Positions 55,601-63,592 of a stretch of 64,000 nucleotides of DNA are shown here, in pieces (position 1 is the stretch's first letter; every line of letters starts with the position of its first letter). The notes beneath the pieces were generated by a model. It was not told the DNA's origin, did no database searches, and saw only the letters and a list, made by a program, of their open reading frames with translations. Source of the stretch: Microlunatus kandeliicorticis. Its GTDB lineage: Bacteria; Actinomycetota; Actinomycetes; Propionibacteriales; Propionibacteriaceae. The DNA is taken from the NCBI RefSeq assembly GCF_014137855.1, contig NZ_JACGWT010000002.1, positions 248,001 through 312,000 on the forward strand. The letters are read 5' to 3'. Made by a program: the position numbers and the translations under genes.

Positions 55601-56688
55601 GGCTCGTGCAGCCGGTCGCTGAGCAGGTGAACCGTGGTGATCTGCAGGTCCGGCAGGTCGAGGTCGGCGTCGGGGATCGGCAGGCTCGAGGCAACGTGAC
55701 CCCAGTCGTCGCAGAACACCACCAGCCGGGGGATGGGGGCGGCGGACAGGTTGCCGACGGTGCGTTTGGCGGCGGCCGCGGTCTGCGCCCGGTCGGCCAG
55801 CTCACCGCCCATCACCCGGGCCAGGTCGGCCATGCTGCCGGCCACCCGGCGGGCCGGCACCCCGGCGTCGCGGAGCTTGGGGTCGACGGCGTGCGGGAGC
55901 AGGTCGAACCCCTGCCAGTCGGCGGCCACCGAGGAGTCGAAGACGGCGGCGAGCAGCAGGTCGTCGGGGGAGTGCAGCGCGGCCAGCTGGAGCACCATCG
56001 CGCGGGCGCAGTCGAGCACCCCGGCCCGGTCGCCGATCACCGCCACCTCACCGGCGCCGTCGAGACCGACCGCCACCGGCATCCCGAGCACGGTGGCGTA
56101 GTGCTCGGCCACCGCCTCGGTCTCGGCCAGCATGATCGGGTCGTGCGGTCGGACTGGGTTCTCCGCGGGCGGCACCGTCAGGGTGAACCAGGGGACGTCG
56201 CCGACACCGACCCGCACCCGCAGGAAGTCCTCGTGCGCGCGCCGGCGCTCCCACAGCCGTCCCGGGTCGCGGATCAGCTCGGGCAGTGCCGCCGGGTCGG
56301 GGTCGACCTCGTTGGCCCGGTCACGGACCGCGCGGGTCCGCTCGCGCATCTCGGCGCGGAAGCGCTCCAGGTAGTCGAGGTAGAGCTCGCGCTGGGTGCG
56401 TCGGCTCCGGGCCGCCTGCCCGCGCGAGCTGAGCGCGAACCCCAGACCGCCGACCAACGCCACCACCAGCAACACCGCGCCCATCACCAGATAGAGCGGG
56501 TTGCTGTTCCGCAGCACCACGATCATCGTCACCGACGACAGCGCACCGAGCACCGGCAGCAGGGTGTGCAGCGCAGCTCCACCGACCTGCCCGTCGGTCA
56601 TGGCCGGCGGCGCCGAGACCGTGGTCGGCTCGGCGGGCGGAACCGGTTCGGTGATCCGGGTCGGCCTGTGGACCAGGCGGTGGGTCAC
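52627..56688 (-). CDS. eccC: EccC, type VII secretion motor ATPase
   Basis: A 1353-residue FtsK/SpoIIIE-family ATPase. Two membrane helices lie within about residues 40-90 (LYLVMGAVLLVVALVGGLGF). Three ATPase domains follow. Domain 1 has GATGSGKSE near 500 and MVLVDYKGGAAFAPFAGLPH. Domain 2 has GAPGTGRST near 848 (Arg in place of Lys). Domain 3 has GDTGSGKTT near 1133. It is one continuous protein, not split into EccCa and EccCb. EccC binds WXG100 substrates and drives export. GTG/ATG overlaps tie it to its neighbours. Confidence 0.95.
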   Translation of the reverse strand: MTHRLVHRPTRITEPVPPAEPTTVSAPPAMTDGQVGGAALHTLLPVLGALSSVTMIVVLRNSNPLYLVMGAVLLVVALVGGLGFALSSRGQAARSRRTQRELYLDYLERFRAEMRERTRAVRDRANEVDPDPAALPELIRDPGRLWERRRAHEDFLRVRVGVGDVPWFTLTVPPAENPVRPHDPIMLAETEAVAEHYATVLGMPVAVGLDGAGEVAVIGDRAGVLDCARAMVLQLAALHSPDDLLLAAVFDSSVAADWQGFDLLPHAVDPKLRDAGVPARRVAGSMADLARVMGGELADRAQTAAAAKRTVGNLSAAPIPRLVVFCDDWGHVASSLPIPDADLDLPDLQITTVHLLSDRLHEPSDVRVRITLDRPVGAARTATVADSRPVGEEKRVPEPQSVTLDRPSPELFAAVARSLAPLRLSLSAAEETESTAGIGITSLLGIEQVGEVGPALWEQKRSSRDFLRVPIGVDDYGAPVLLDLKESAELGMGPHGICIGATGSGKSEMLRTLVLALALSHPPEDLSMVLVDYKGGAAFAPFAGLPHVAGIIDNLADDPQLTARARASIAGEVVRRQEQLRDAGSVPSISHYRELRAERARTGGPALPPMPHLFVVIDEFGELLTAEPDFVELLIQIGRIGRSIGVHLLLSSQRIESGRLRGLDTYLSYRIGLRTFSEAESNVVLDTKDAFYLPAIPGYGYLKVDTTVYRRFRSGYVSGPATGTDEPVDLDDDRAEPMLLPTFNTLQSEHAGAGDEPGELELTAPTVGRPLVEECVDRLQTGADRQVSPVWLPPLPDRLPLARVISDELAGARQPGLRVPIGLIDNPTRQTQEPWLLDLSRAGGHVAVIGAPGTGRSTFLRTVAAGLALTHTPRQVSIYGMDLTGGGLRRIEGFPHVGGVATRAHPDRLLRLLEELRGMLAARERTFRDRGIDSLAVLRARHAAGQVPELVAAEVVLLVDGVSLLRTEFDELEEQLFELLQRGGSFGLHVVLGLTRWNDIRMTQQPMIGTRIELRLNDPADSTVSRKLNAVLRADQPGRVLTDDSLFGQVALPVLDDVPDDDLGTALEELARRSAESWQGPAAAPIRLLPTDLDPALLPDAMDEPDAVPFGLRQDTMEPALLELDGGDQHLLVFGDTGSGKTTVLRTLVRGLLERYTADELVIAVMDLRGDVAAEVPDAYLGGHATTAGLARGLSTAIATELQGRMTPAGGEGGTRPGVGSGPRIVVVADDFDILASGGNDPLGPLLPFLPSARDLRLHVLLTRPVAGVGRAMYDVGLQTLRDTGGSLLVLSGERGEGQIVPGVYAEQMVPGRGQLVRRGEPRRIVQVAHARAAAAGEDDGPVDGREGAHGAS

Positions 56689-57683
56689 GACACCACCCCC
56701 CGCCGGGCCCTGACCGGTGCGCCGGCGGCGGCGCCCGTCGTCGCCAGGGTCGTCGCCGAGCTCGTCGCCGGGGGACGCACGGGCGGGACGATCCGCCCGG
56801 CGACCCGGTCGACCACGGCGGCGGCGGCCGCGAGGTGGGCGGCCCGGGTCCGGGCCGACGACCTCCGGCTGTCCAGACCCTCCGCGCCGGCCAGGGCGCG
56901 GTCGAACGGCAGCACCAGCACCGGGTCGTCGTCGCGGTCGGGCGCGACCGGGTTCCCGACCCGCTCCGGGCGGGCGGGCAGCCGGGTCCGCAGCTCGGCC
57001 CGCAGACCGGCCGCGGTCGGTGCCCCCGTGCCGGCCACGTCGGCCAGCAGCACCAGGACGCTTTCACCGGGCCCCGACCCGGCCAGCTCGAGGGCACGGG
57101 TCGCCGCGGCGGCGGCCGACGCCGGTGCAGCGCGGCCGACCACCACCGTGAGGTGGCTCTCCGCGGCGAGGGTGGCGCTCTCCTCGGCGTCGCGGGTGCC
57201 CCAGTCGGTGAGGACGAGGTCGAAGAAGCGGGCGACCGGCCCGACCTGCGCGCCCCAGACCTGCCCCGGCACCCGCGCCCGACCCGCCTCGGTCAGGTCG
57301 AGAAGGTGCAACCCGGAGACGCTCCGGGCCAGCCCCTGCCGGGCGTCGGCGGCGGTCCGCGCGGTCCGGCGGATCGCCGCCGCCTCGCGTTCCGCCTCGA
57401 CGTCGGGCTCGCCCGGGGCCTCCGATCCGCACCGCCGCAGCAACCCGGCCTGCCCACCCGCCGCGTCCACCGCCAGCACCGGTCCGCGCCGTCGTCGGGC
57501 CAGCAGGCCGGCCAGCGCGGCCACCGTCGTGGTGCACCCGGTCCCGCCGCCCACCGACACCACGGCGATGCGTCGACTCACGGTCAGCGGCGTCCGGACC
57601 CGGGTGTCGTCGGTGCCGAGTCGTCGGGCGGCGGCGGTGCCGCCGAGCAGGACCGGTGCGAGCCCGGCGAGCACCCGGTTCAC
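56685..57683 (-). CDS. MinD-like ATPase between eccD and eccC
   Basis: A 332-residue protein. GTG 57683 (VNRVLAGLAPVLLGG) overlaps the eccD stop; the MinD-like part begins at SRRIAVVSVGGGTGCTTTVA, a P-loop with Thr-Gly-Cys-Thr-Thr and no Lys. Other elements are VLAVDAAGGQAGLL and LVLTDWGTRDAEESATLAAE. Like the downstream gene it looks catalytically altered. It probably helps organise the secretion machine. Confidence 0.72.
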   Translation of the reverse strand: MNRVLAGLAPVLLGGTAAARRLGTDDTRVRTPLTVSRRIAVVSVGGGTGCTTTVAALAGLLARRRRGPVLAVDAAGGQAGLLRRCGSEAPGEPDVEAEREAAAIRRTARTAADARQGLARSVSGLHLLDLTEAGRARVPGQVWGAQVGPVARFFDLVLTDWGTRDAEESATLAAESHLTVVVGRAAPASAAAAATRALELAGSGPGESVLVLLADVAGTGAPTAAGLRAELRTRLPARPERVGNPVAPDRDDDPVLVLPFDRALAGAEGLDSRRSSARTRAAHLAAAAAVVDRVAGRIVPPVRPPATSSATTLATTGAAAGAPVRARRGVVS

Positions 57684-59041
57684 CGGAACGCCCTGAGCAG
57701 GTCGGCGAACACGCCGAAGCTCCCGAGCACCAGCGGCACCAGCGCGATCACCGCGAGGGCCTCGACGAGGTTCCCGAACCGGCGCAGCCGGGCCCGGTGG
57801 TGCGCGGCCGGCCGGACACCGGCCGCCACCGCGACGACCACCACCAGCAGCACCAGCAGCCCGGCCCGCTCGGCGGGGGTGAACGCCGGATGGTGCCGCA
57901 GCACCGCGACGACCGCGCCGGTGGCGGTGGCGAGACAGAGCGGGACCTGCTGGACGGTCAGCGGGAACGCCCGGGTGCGGAGAGCGGTGACGGTGACCAC
58001 GGCGAGCCCGAGCACCAGCGTCCAGCGGTCGCGCGAGCCCACCAGCACCGCAGCGGTCCCGGCCAGCGGCAGCGCGACGGCGACCGCCGACCAGGACAGG
58101 GTGGCGTAGGCGTCGTCGACCGTGCGGACGGCGTCGGACCGCCGGCTGGGCGCACCGTCCAGCACCTGGTCGTCGAGTCCGGTCAGCCCCGAGCTGGTCA
58201 GCGCGTACCAGGGCAGCAGCCCGAGCGCGACCACCGCGACGCCCCCGGTCACCGCGACCGCGTGCTCGACGGTCAGCCCGGCCGAGGCGAGCGCGAGCGG
58301 GACGGCCAGCAGCCCGGCTCCGAGCAGCGCGGCCGGGAGTGCCGGTCGGTGTCCGAGCCCTCCGCCGACGCCGGCGCCGAGCACGAGCCAGACCAGGGCG
58401 GCCGCCAGGACCGGCCAGACCAGCGCGGCGTCGCCCGGGACGCCCGCGGTCACCGCGCGAGCGAGCTCGCGCCCCAGCGGCAGGCACAGCCCGGCCGCGG
58501 CCGCGGTGGCCGCGATCACCGGCCAACGGCGTCCCTCCGGTGCGCCGGTCGGCGCCGTGGGAGTCGGGAGGGTGCCGAGCCGACCGGCGGCCACGGCGAC
58601 CAGCGCCAGCACCGCGACGACGAGCACCAGGACCCCGACCGGGACGGGACGGGACAGCGCGGCGACCGCGGTGCCGGCGCCGATGACGACGGCGCCCACC
58701 GCGTAGCGCGAACCGGCCGACCAACGACCGCGACGGTCGGCGAAGGTGTCGCCGACCACATCGGTCACGTCGGCCACCTCGGGTGGCGGCGGGGCCTCGT
58801 CGGCGCGGACCAGCCGCAGCTGCTCGCCGTCGGCCAGCTGCTGTTCGGCGGCGGTGAGCCCGGCCTCGACCTGCTCGCCGGTGACCCGCACCAGGGTCAG
58901 CGGGCGTCCGACCGGCCCGGACGGCTCGTCGAGCAGCTCCATCAGCCGCGGCAGCAGCCCGCCGAGCGTCTCGTCGTCGGGGACGACGAGCTCGGCCCGC
59001 TTCCGGCTGCCGATCACGGTGAGCCGGGTGAAGTCGGTCAT
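57680..59041 (-). CDS. eccD: EccD, type VII secretion membrane channel subunit
   Basis: A 453-residue protein with an N-terminal ubiquitin-like YukD domain (TDFTRLTVIGSRKRAELVVP) and about 11 membrane helices (e.g. VLVLVVAVLALVAVAAGRLG and VALPLAGTAAVLVGS). This layout is that of EccD, which forms the membrane pore of ESX systems. ATG 59041 is the start of the conserved domain. It is 67 bases from the upstream gene. Confidence 0.9.
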   Translation of the reverse strand: MTDFTRLTVIGSRKRAELVVPDDETLGGLLPRLMELLDEPSGPVGRPLTLVRVTGEQVEAGLTAAEQQLADGEQLRLVRADEAPPPPEVADVTDVVGDTFADRRGRWSAGSRYAVGAVVIGAGTAVAALSRPVPVGVLVLVVAVLALVAVAAGRLGTLPTPTAPTGAPEGRRWPVIAATAAAAGLCLPLGRELARAVTAGVPGDAALVWPVLAAALVWLVLGAGVGGGLGHRPALPAALLGAGLLAVPLALASAGLTVEHAVAVTGGVAVVALGLLPWYALTSSGLTGLDDQVLDGAPSRRSDAVRTVDDAYATLSWSAVAVALPLAGTAAVLVGSRDRWTLVLGLAVVTVTALRTRAFPLTVQQVPLCLATATGAVVAVLRHHPAFTPAERAGLLVLLVVVVAVAAGVRPAAHHRARLRRFGNLVEALAVIALVPLVLGSFGVFADLLRAFR

Positions 59042-59108
59042 CGTCCCTGCTCCCTCGGTGGCTGCGGCTGGTCGGACCCGTCGAGCCCGGGTGTCCACGT
59101 CGACGGCG

Positions 59109-60041
59109 TCACGGGGCCACCCGCCCGATCAGCCCTGTCATCGCCAGCCCGACGGTCGCGTCGGTCCCGGTGCGGACGGCGTCGATCCCGACCGAGCCCG
59201 GGCGTTGCAGGTCGGCGGTGGTGTCGCTGGCGGTCAGGTTCCAGTCCTCCGGCTCGCTGCCGCCGGCCTGCCAGACCTTGACCCGCAACGTCGTGGTGCC
59301 GGTGCCGACCGCCTGCATCCGGACCGTCACCGGGGTCTGCGGCTGCTGGTCGGCGCGGGCGGTGCCGCCGAACAGGATCACCGTCGGGGACAGCTGCAGG
59401 GTCGGGTCCTCGGACGAGCCGCCGTTCTGGGCCGTGGTGGAGTCGCGGAGCAGCGCCAGCGCCACCGAGCCGTCCGGGCGCAGCTGGACGAGCGCACGGT
59501 AGTCCTGGGTCGAGCTGACGCGGCGGCCCAGCACCGAGACGGCGACCGTCCCGTCGGCCGCGCCGGTGGTCCGGCGCAGCGTCAGCTGCAGGTCGCTGCG
59601 GTCGGTCAGCACGGCGGGCAGGTAGCCACCCCGGACGTCGGCGCTGCCGGTCCCGGAGAGCTGGACGGTGGCCGCACCGTCGCGGACGGCGTAGGCGTCG
59701 GCCGGGCCACGGAGCGTCCAGCGGCCGCCACGGTCCGCGGTTCCCCAGCCGGTGTCGACCTGGCGGTCGAAGGTGTCCGAGGCCGCCACCGGTCCGGTGG
59801 CCGGGCCCTGGGCGGCCTGGTCGCGGGCTGCCTGCGCCTGCTGGCCGAGCAGCGAGGAGACGAAGGAGAAACCGACGCAGATCGCGCAGGCCACCGCGGC
59901 CAGCACGATCCCGCCGATCAGCCGGCGGACGTTGTCGTTGGTCACCCGCCGCTCGGCGAGCTCGCCGTAGACGAACGCGGAAGCCAGCCGGGCGCGGTGG
60001 GTCTTGACGGTCTCGAGCAGGATCAGGTCACGGTTGGGCAC
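59109..60041 (-). CDS. Membrane protein with jelly-roll extracytoplasmic domain, in the EccB position
   Basis: A 310-residue protein. A short N-terminus (PNRDLILLETVKTHRARLAS, with some likeness to EccB) leads to a membrane helix (LIGGIVLAAVACAICVGFSF). The rest (DTFDRQVDTGWGTADRGGRW, then LTLRRTTGAADGTVAV) resembles a LamG/concanavalin-like jelly roll found in actinobacterial exported proteins. It lacks the usual EccB repeats. GTG 60041 is chosen because GGGAGG stands 8 bases upstream; GTG 60050 is possible. It may replace EccB as the extracytoplasmic subunit. This is inference. Confidence 0.6.
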   Translation of the reverse strand: MPNRDLILLETVKTHRARLASAFVYGELAERRVTNDNVRRLIGGIVLAAVACAICVGFSFVSSLLGQQAQAARDQAAQGPATGPVAASDTFDRQVDTGWGTADRGGRWTLRGPADAYAVRDGAATVQLSGTGSADVRGGYLPAVLTDRSDLQLTLRRTTGAADGTVAVSVLGRRVSSTQDYRALVQLRPDGSVALALLRDSTTAQNGGSSEDPTLQLSPTVILFGGTARADQQPQTPVTVRMQAVGTGTTTLRVKVWQAGGSEPEDWNLTASDTTADLQRPGSVGIDAVRTGTDATVGLAMTGLIGRVAP

Positions 60042-61299
60042 CCGGCTCACCTCCCGTCCGGTCGGTTTGCGTCAGGTCGGGGGCTCCGGGCCCGGGGACC
60101 GGTCGTTCGACCTGGGCGGCGCGGAGGCCGTCCACCCCGAGGCCGAGGACCTCGTCGAGCTCGGCCCGCGGGAAGGCGCCAAGGACCGCGTCGAGCCGCA
60201 GCCAAGCCTCGGGCTCGAGCGCACCGAGGTCGACGAGCAGCGCCGGGATCCGTGGTCGTCCGACGGTGCGGGCGCCGTACCGCTCGGCCATCAGTGCCGG
60301 GTCGAGGGCGAAGCCGCGGACCGCCGGCGCTCCGATCAGCAGGGTCAGCGGGATGGGCGGCGGCGCCAGGCGGGGGTCGAGCAGCAGGTCGGCCGGGCCC
60401 GGCCGGGCCATCGCCACCGCGATCAGTGGCATCGCGGTCTCCGCCAGGTGCTGCAGCGCGGCGTCGAGCGCCTCGCGGGCGGCGGCGATCCGGTCCGGCG
60501 TCGGGTCGGTGATCGCCAGGGTCAGGTGCAACAGCTCTTCCACGCCGTTGCTGGTCCGCTGGCCGCTGAGCGTGCCGGTGACCCCGGCGCCGGCCAGCAC
60601 CACGCTCGCCTCGCCGGGCATCTCCTCGCGGACCAGGGCGGTGAGCTCGTCGGGATCCCAGGGCGCGCTGGCGGGCTCGGACGGCCCCCACGCCTCGGGC
60701 GGTCGGCCGAGGACGGCCTCGGTGATCCGGGTGGCGGCGACCCCGAGCCGGGTGCTGCTGCGGGCCGGGTGCCGGAGCGCGACGATCACCGTCAGCTGCA
60801 GCGCGTCGGTACGCACCGGACGCAGGTGGCCGACGGCGAACTCGTCGATCCCGGTCGGCGCCGGCCGGGACCAGACGTCCTCGATCCGGTCGAGCCGTCG
60901 ACCGTCGAAGCCGTTGCGGAGGCCCCCGTCGGCCTCGCGGACCACCCAGGTGCCGCCGGCCAGCCGCCAGATCCGGGTGAAGGGCAGCGTGAGCCGGCTG
61001 AGCTCGTCCGAGACCAGCACCGGGACCCGACGGTCGCGCTGGCACATCGCCAGGAAGTTGAGCCGCAGCGGGGAGAGCCGGACGATCCGGCTCCGGGTCT
61101 CGGTGACCACCCAGCCGAACCGGTCGGTCCGCGGCGCGTCGTCCGGGTCGGGTCCCACCGCGGGCTCCGGGCCGATCCGGTCCGCCAACGGGTGGCCGAC
61201 CTCGGTCACCGGGACGTCGCGGAAGTCCGTCGGCTCCAGCTCCGGCCGATCGGATCGGTCGGAACCGGCCGCGTCGCCGGCGGGCGGGTGCTCAGACAC
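60028..61299 (-). CDS. DUF6177 family protein
   Basis: A 423-residue soluble protein. It begins with a disordered acidic stretch, then TDRFGWVVTETRSRIVRLSP, a helical middle and a long beta-rich end (ALDPALMAERYGARTVGRPR). Recalled DUF6177 proteins occur in actinobacterial type VII secretion loci, next to eccC/eccD. GTG 61299 overlaps the upstream stop by 8 bases. It has no membrane segment and may be a cytoplasmic factor for substrate delivery. Confidence 0.65.
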   Translation of the reverse strand: MSEHPPAGDAAGSDRSDRPELEPTDFRDVPVTEVGHPLADRIGPEPAVGPDPDDAPRTDRFGWVVTETRSRIVRLSPLRLNFLAMCQRDRRVPVLVSDELSRLTLPFTRIWRLAGGTWVVREADGGLRNGFDGRRLDRIEDVWSRPAPTGIDEFAVGHLRPVRTDALQLTVIVALRHPARSSTRLGVAATRITEAVLGRPPEAWGPSEPASAPWDPDELTALVREEMPGEASVVLAGAGVTGTLSGQRTSNGVEELLHLTLAITDPTPDRIAAAREALDAALQHLAETAMPLIAVAMARPGPADLLLDPRLAPPPIPLTLLIGAPAVRGFALDPALMAERYGARTVGRPRIPALLVDLGALEPEAWLRLDAVLGAFPRAELDEVLGLGVDGLRAAQVERPVPGPGAPDLTQTDRTGGEPGAQP

Positions 61300-62362
61300 C
61301 GGGCACCACCCGCAGCGTCCGGCCGCCGACGGCGAGCACCGAACCGATCCCGGCGGCGAACCGGACACCCGGCGCCAGCGGCACCCGGGACCCGTCGGGC
61401 AGCACGATCGCGGTGCCGCCGCCCGATTCGAGGTCGGTCACCCACAGCACGGTGCCGGTCCACTCGAGCATCAGGTGGGTCTTGGCGACCCGGCGGGACA
61501 GGTCGGGCAGCGCCAGCAGCCCGCGTCCCGGTCCCGGGTTGGGGTCGACCGGGTTGCGACCGACGAACAGCACCCGCTGGACGTCGTGGCGCTCGCCGTT
61601 CTCCAGCACCACCCCGACGCCGGGAGCCGCGCCGTCGTCGGGGTCGTCGGCACCGACGACGCCGGCGGAGCGTCGACCGACCGGGCCGTCGAGGCTCGCG
61701 GACGCTTCGGCGGCGCGGCTCGGAGGGACCGAGACGTCGATCACCGGCTGCAGCAGCCGGTCCGGTCCGACGTCGGTGGGTGAGTCCGGCGAGACCACCG
61801 GTCCGGTGGTCGGACCGGTGCGGGACGGGAGTCCCCGCGCCGGGTCGTGCCCGTGCCGGACGTCCACCGTCAACGGGTGTGTGCGCCCGCCCGGGAGGCG
61901 GCGCCCCGGCAGCCCGAGAGGGGCCCCGGTCAGGTCGTCGACGGTGCGGAGCCCGAGCACGACGCGTCCGGGGCTGCGGCCGGTCATCAGCAGCACGACC
62001 GCCACGGCGACGAGGACGAGTGCGGCGGCCAGGGCGACCGCGACACCGGCGAGCCTCCCGCCGACCAGCAGCCACACCGCCACGGTGGCCAGCGCGAGCG
62101 GGACGACGAGGTCGATCAGCACCGCCGCGACCCGGGCGCCGAGCCCGGCCGGGCTCACCCCGGTGATCGGCCCGTCGGTGACGAGCCCGTCACGGGTCGT
62201 CGAGTCCACGGCGGCCGCCGGCCACCAGGGTGAGCCACACCGGTCGCAGTGCTCGGCGTCCTGCTCCGAGCCGGCGTCAGCGGCGCGAGCCGGGGTCCGG
62301 ACCGCGGGGTCGGGTGATCCGCAGACGAGACAGCTGGCCGCTCCGGCGAGTGCTGCTGGCAC
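61292..62362 (-). CDS. Zinc-ribbon, RDD and FHA domain membrane protein
   Basis: A 356-residue protein in three parts. The N-terminal zinc ribbon has CLVCGSPDP and CDRCGSPWW. Next comes an RDD-type membrane segment pair (VAAVLIDLVVPLALATVAVW, then a second helix and a basic loop). The C-terminal FHA domain has VLFVGRNPVDPNPGPGRGLL and VAKTHLMLEW. FHA domains bind phosphothreonine, so the protein could recruit Ser/Thr kinase targets. GGGAGGA precedes GTG 62362. It is the first gene of the minus operon. Confidence 0.8.
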   Translation of the reverse strand: MPAALAGAASCLVCGSPDPAVRTPARAADAGSEQDAEHCDRCGSPWWPAAAVDSTTRDGLVTDGPITGVSPAGLGARVAAVLIDLVVPLALATVAVWLLVGGRLAGVAVALAAALVLVAVAVVLLMTGRSPGRVVLGLRTVDDLTGAPLGLPGRRLPGGRTHPLTVDVRHGHDPARGLPSRTGPTTGPVVSPDSPTDVGPDRLLQPVIDVSVPPSRAAEASASLDGPVGRRSAGVVGADDPDDGAAPGVGVVLENGERHDVQRVLFVGRNPVDPNPGPGRGLLALPDLSRRVAKTHLMLEWTGTVLWVTDLESGGGTAIVLPDGSRVPLAPGVRFAAGIGSVLAVGGRTLRVVPGV

Positions 62363-62808
62363 GGGCGACCGTCCTCCCTCGCGGTTCTGGCCGGCGGATC
62401 GGACCGGCCTGCTGGGTGCTGGATGAGCTGGCTGGGCTGGGTAGCTGCGGGGTGTGGCCACTGGTGTGGCGTGGTGGGCCGGCGTCCGGATCCGGGGGCG
62501 ACGGACCGACGGCACTCTAACGATTCCGCGGCTCAGCCGGTCGGCCGCGACGGGGTGACCGCCGTGACGGCGGTGACGCTTGTGACGTCGGCGACACCCA
62601 CGGATGGCGGGGATTGACGCACGTGTCCACATAGAGAGAAGAATTTTCCCTGCGTCGGGGGGGCATGACCCCCTGACACCTCTATCGTGCTGGACGGCGC
62701 TGGTTCACGCGGAGCGGAACCCCCGCCGTACGACACACAGAGGGACGACACAACAACTGCCGGACCGAACCACGGTGCAGGGGCACCGGGTCGACGAGAG
62801 GGGACGAC
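62363..62808. promoter_or_regulatory. Divergent promoter region of the secretion operons
   Basis: About 450 bases between the minus-strand operon and the WXG100-like genes. It holds a tandem 9-base repeat (62555-62590), a possible TTGACG -35 (62614-62619) and an AT-richer patch at 62631-62648. Both operons should start here. No gene is supported. Confidence 0.5.
62555..62590. repeat. Four tandem 9-base units GTGACNNNN
   Basis: GTGACCGCC, GTGACGGCG, GTGACGCTT and GTGACGTCG follow each other without gaps, and GCGACACCC continues as a worn unit. The array sits in the divergent promoter region of the secretion locus and may be an operator, or the relic of a coding repeat. Confidence 0.6.
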
Positions 62809-63156
62809 GTGGCGCGGTACGTGATGGGTGACGAGACGCTGTCGACGCTGACCAAGCAGACCGCGAACTCGAGCCAGGACCTGGGCGCTCAGGTGCGCAA
62901 GCTGGCGCGGGCGGCCGATCCGATCCAGGACGACTTCCAGGGCGCGGGCAAGGTCGCGTTCATGGAGTTCAAGGGCCACACCGACGAGATCGCCAACGGG
63001 CTCAACGCCGCACTGGCCTCGGTGCTGCAGGGCGTCGGCGGCATGGACGGCGCGTTCGCCCGCGGCGTCCAGCAGCAGGCCGACGAGACGCGGTCGCTGA
63101 TGGGGTCGGCCAACTTCGACGCGGCCCGCTTCGGCGGCGCCGGCGGCGCAGCCTGA
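62809..63156 (+). CDS. WXG100-like secreted protein
   Basis: A 115-residue helical protein of WXG100 size. It has the helix-turn-helix layout, but the turn reads DFQGAGKVAF, with Phe-Gln-Gly in place of Trp-x-Gly. The tail is Gly/Ala-rich (FGGAGGAA). It is the first gene of the plus-strand substrate set, divergent from the secretion operon. It is probably exported as a dimer with a neighbour. Confidence 0.75.
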   Translation: MARYVMGDETLSTLTKQTANSSQDLGAQVRKLARAADPIQDDFQGAGKVAFMEFKGHTDEIANGLNAALASVLQGVGGMDGAFARGVQQQADETRSLMGSANFDAARFGGAGGAA

Positions 63157-63196
63157 CCCGATCCCCGAGAACACACGACCTGAGACGAAGGAGTTC

Positions 63197-63514
63197 ATGA
63201 TGGTGGCTGCAGGTGCCGGCGATCGGGCGTACAACACCGCGTCCTCCGCTGATTCGCAGCAGTTGTTCAACACCGCGGCGGCCGAGCTCGAGGCGCTGCT
63301 CGACCTGCGGGACAAGCAGGTCCGCGCCGCGATGGCGCACTACCTCGCGACCGGGGTCTCCGAGGAGTACCACGCCAAGGAGGTCCGCTGGCACACCAAG
63401 GCCCAGCAGGTCCGCGACATCATCCGGAAGCTGCGCCAGTCGCTGCAGCAGAACGACGAGACCGCGATGACCGCGCTCAAGCAGGCCAGCACGGCGGTGT
63501 CCAACATCATCTGA
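63197..63514 (+). CDS. Pore-forming ESAT-6-like family protein
   Basis: A 105-residue helical protein: AELEALLDLRDKQVRAAMAH, YLATGVSEEYHAKEVRWHTK and VRDIIRKLRQSLQQNDETAM. The pattern ATGVSEEYxxKExRW is that of recalled 'pore-forming ESAT-6 family' proteins in actinobacteria. The Trp is in RWHTKAQQV rather than a strict WXG. AAGGAG precedes ATG 63197; ATG 63200 is possible. It is probably secreted by the adjacent system; pore formation is only a family name here. Confidence 0.72.
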   Translation: MMVAAGAGDRAYNTASSADSQQLFNTAAAELEALLDLRDKQVRAAMAHYLATGVSEEYHAKEVRWHTKAQQVRDIIRKLRQSLQQNDETAMTALKQASTAVSNII

Positions 63515-63556
63515 TCGGCTGTCGATCAGAGACCTCATCGGACAGCAGGACAGCAG

Positions 63557-63581
63557 GGCCGGTCGCCTCGGGCGACCGGCC
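63557..63581 (+). terminator. Strong hairpin before the third small gene
   Basis: GGCCGGTCGCC (63557-63567), loop TCG, then GGCGACCGGCC (63571-63581): a perfect 11-bp GC-rich stem 11 bases before the next ATG. No T-run follows. It may reduce read-through or hide the ribosome site, so that the following gene is made at a different level. Confidence 0.65.
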
Positions 63582-63592
63582 GGGGGACGAGC

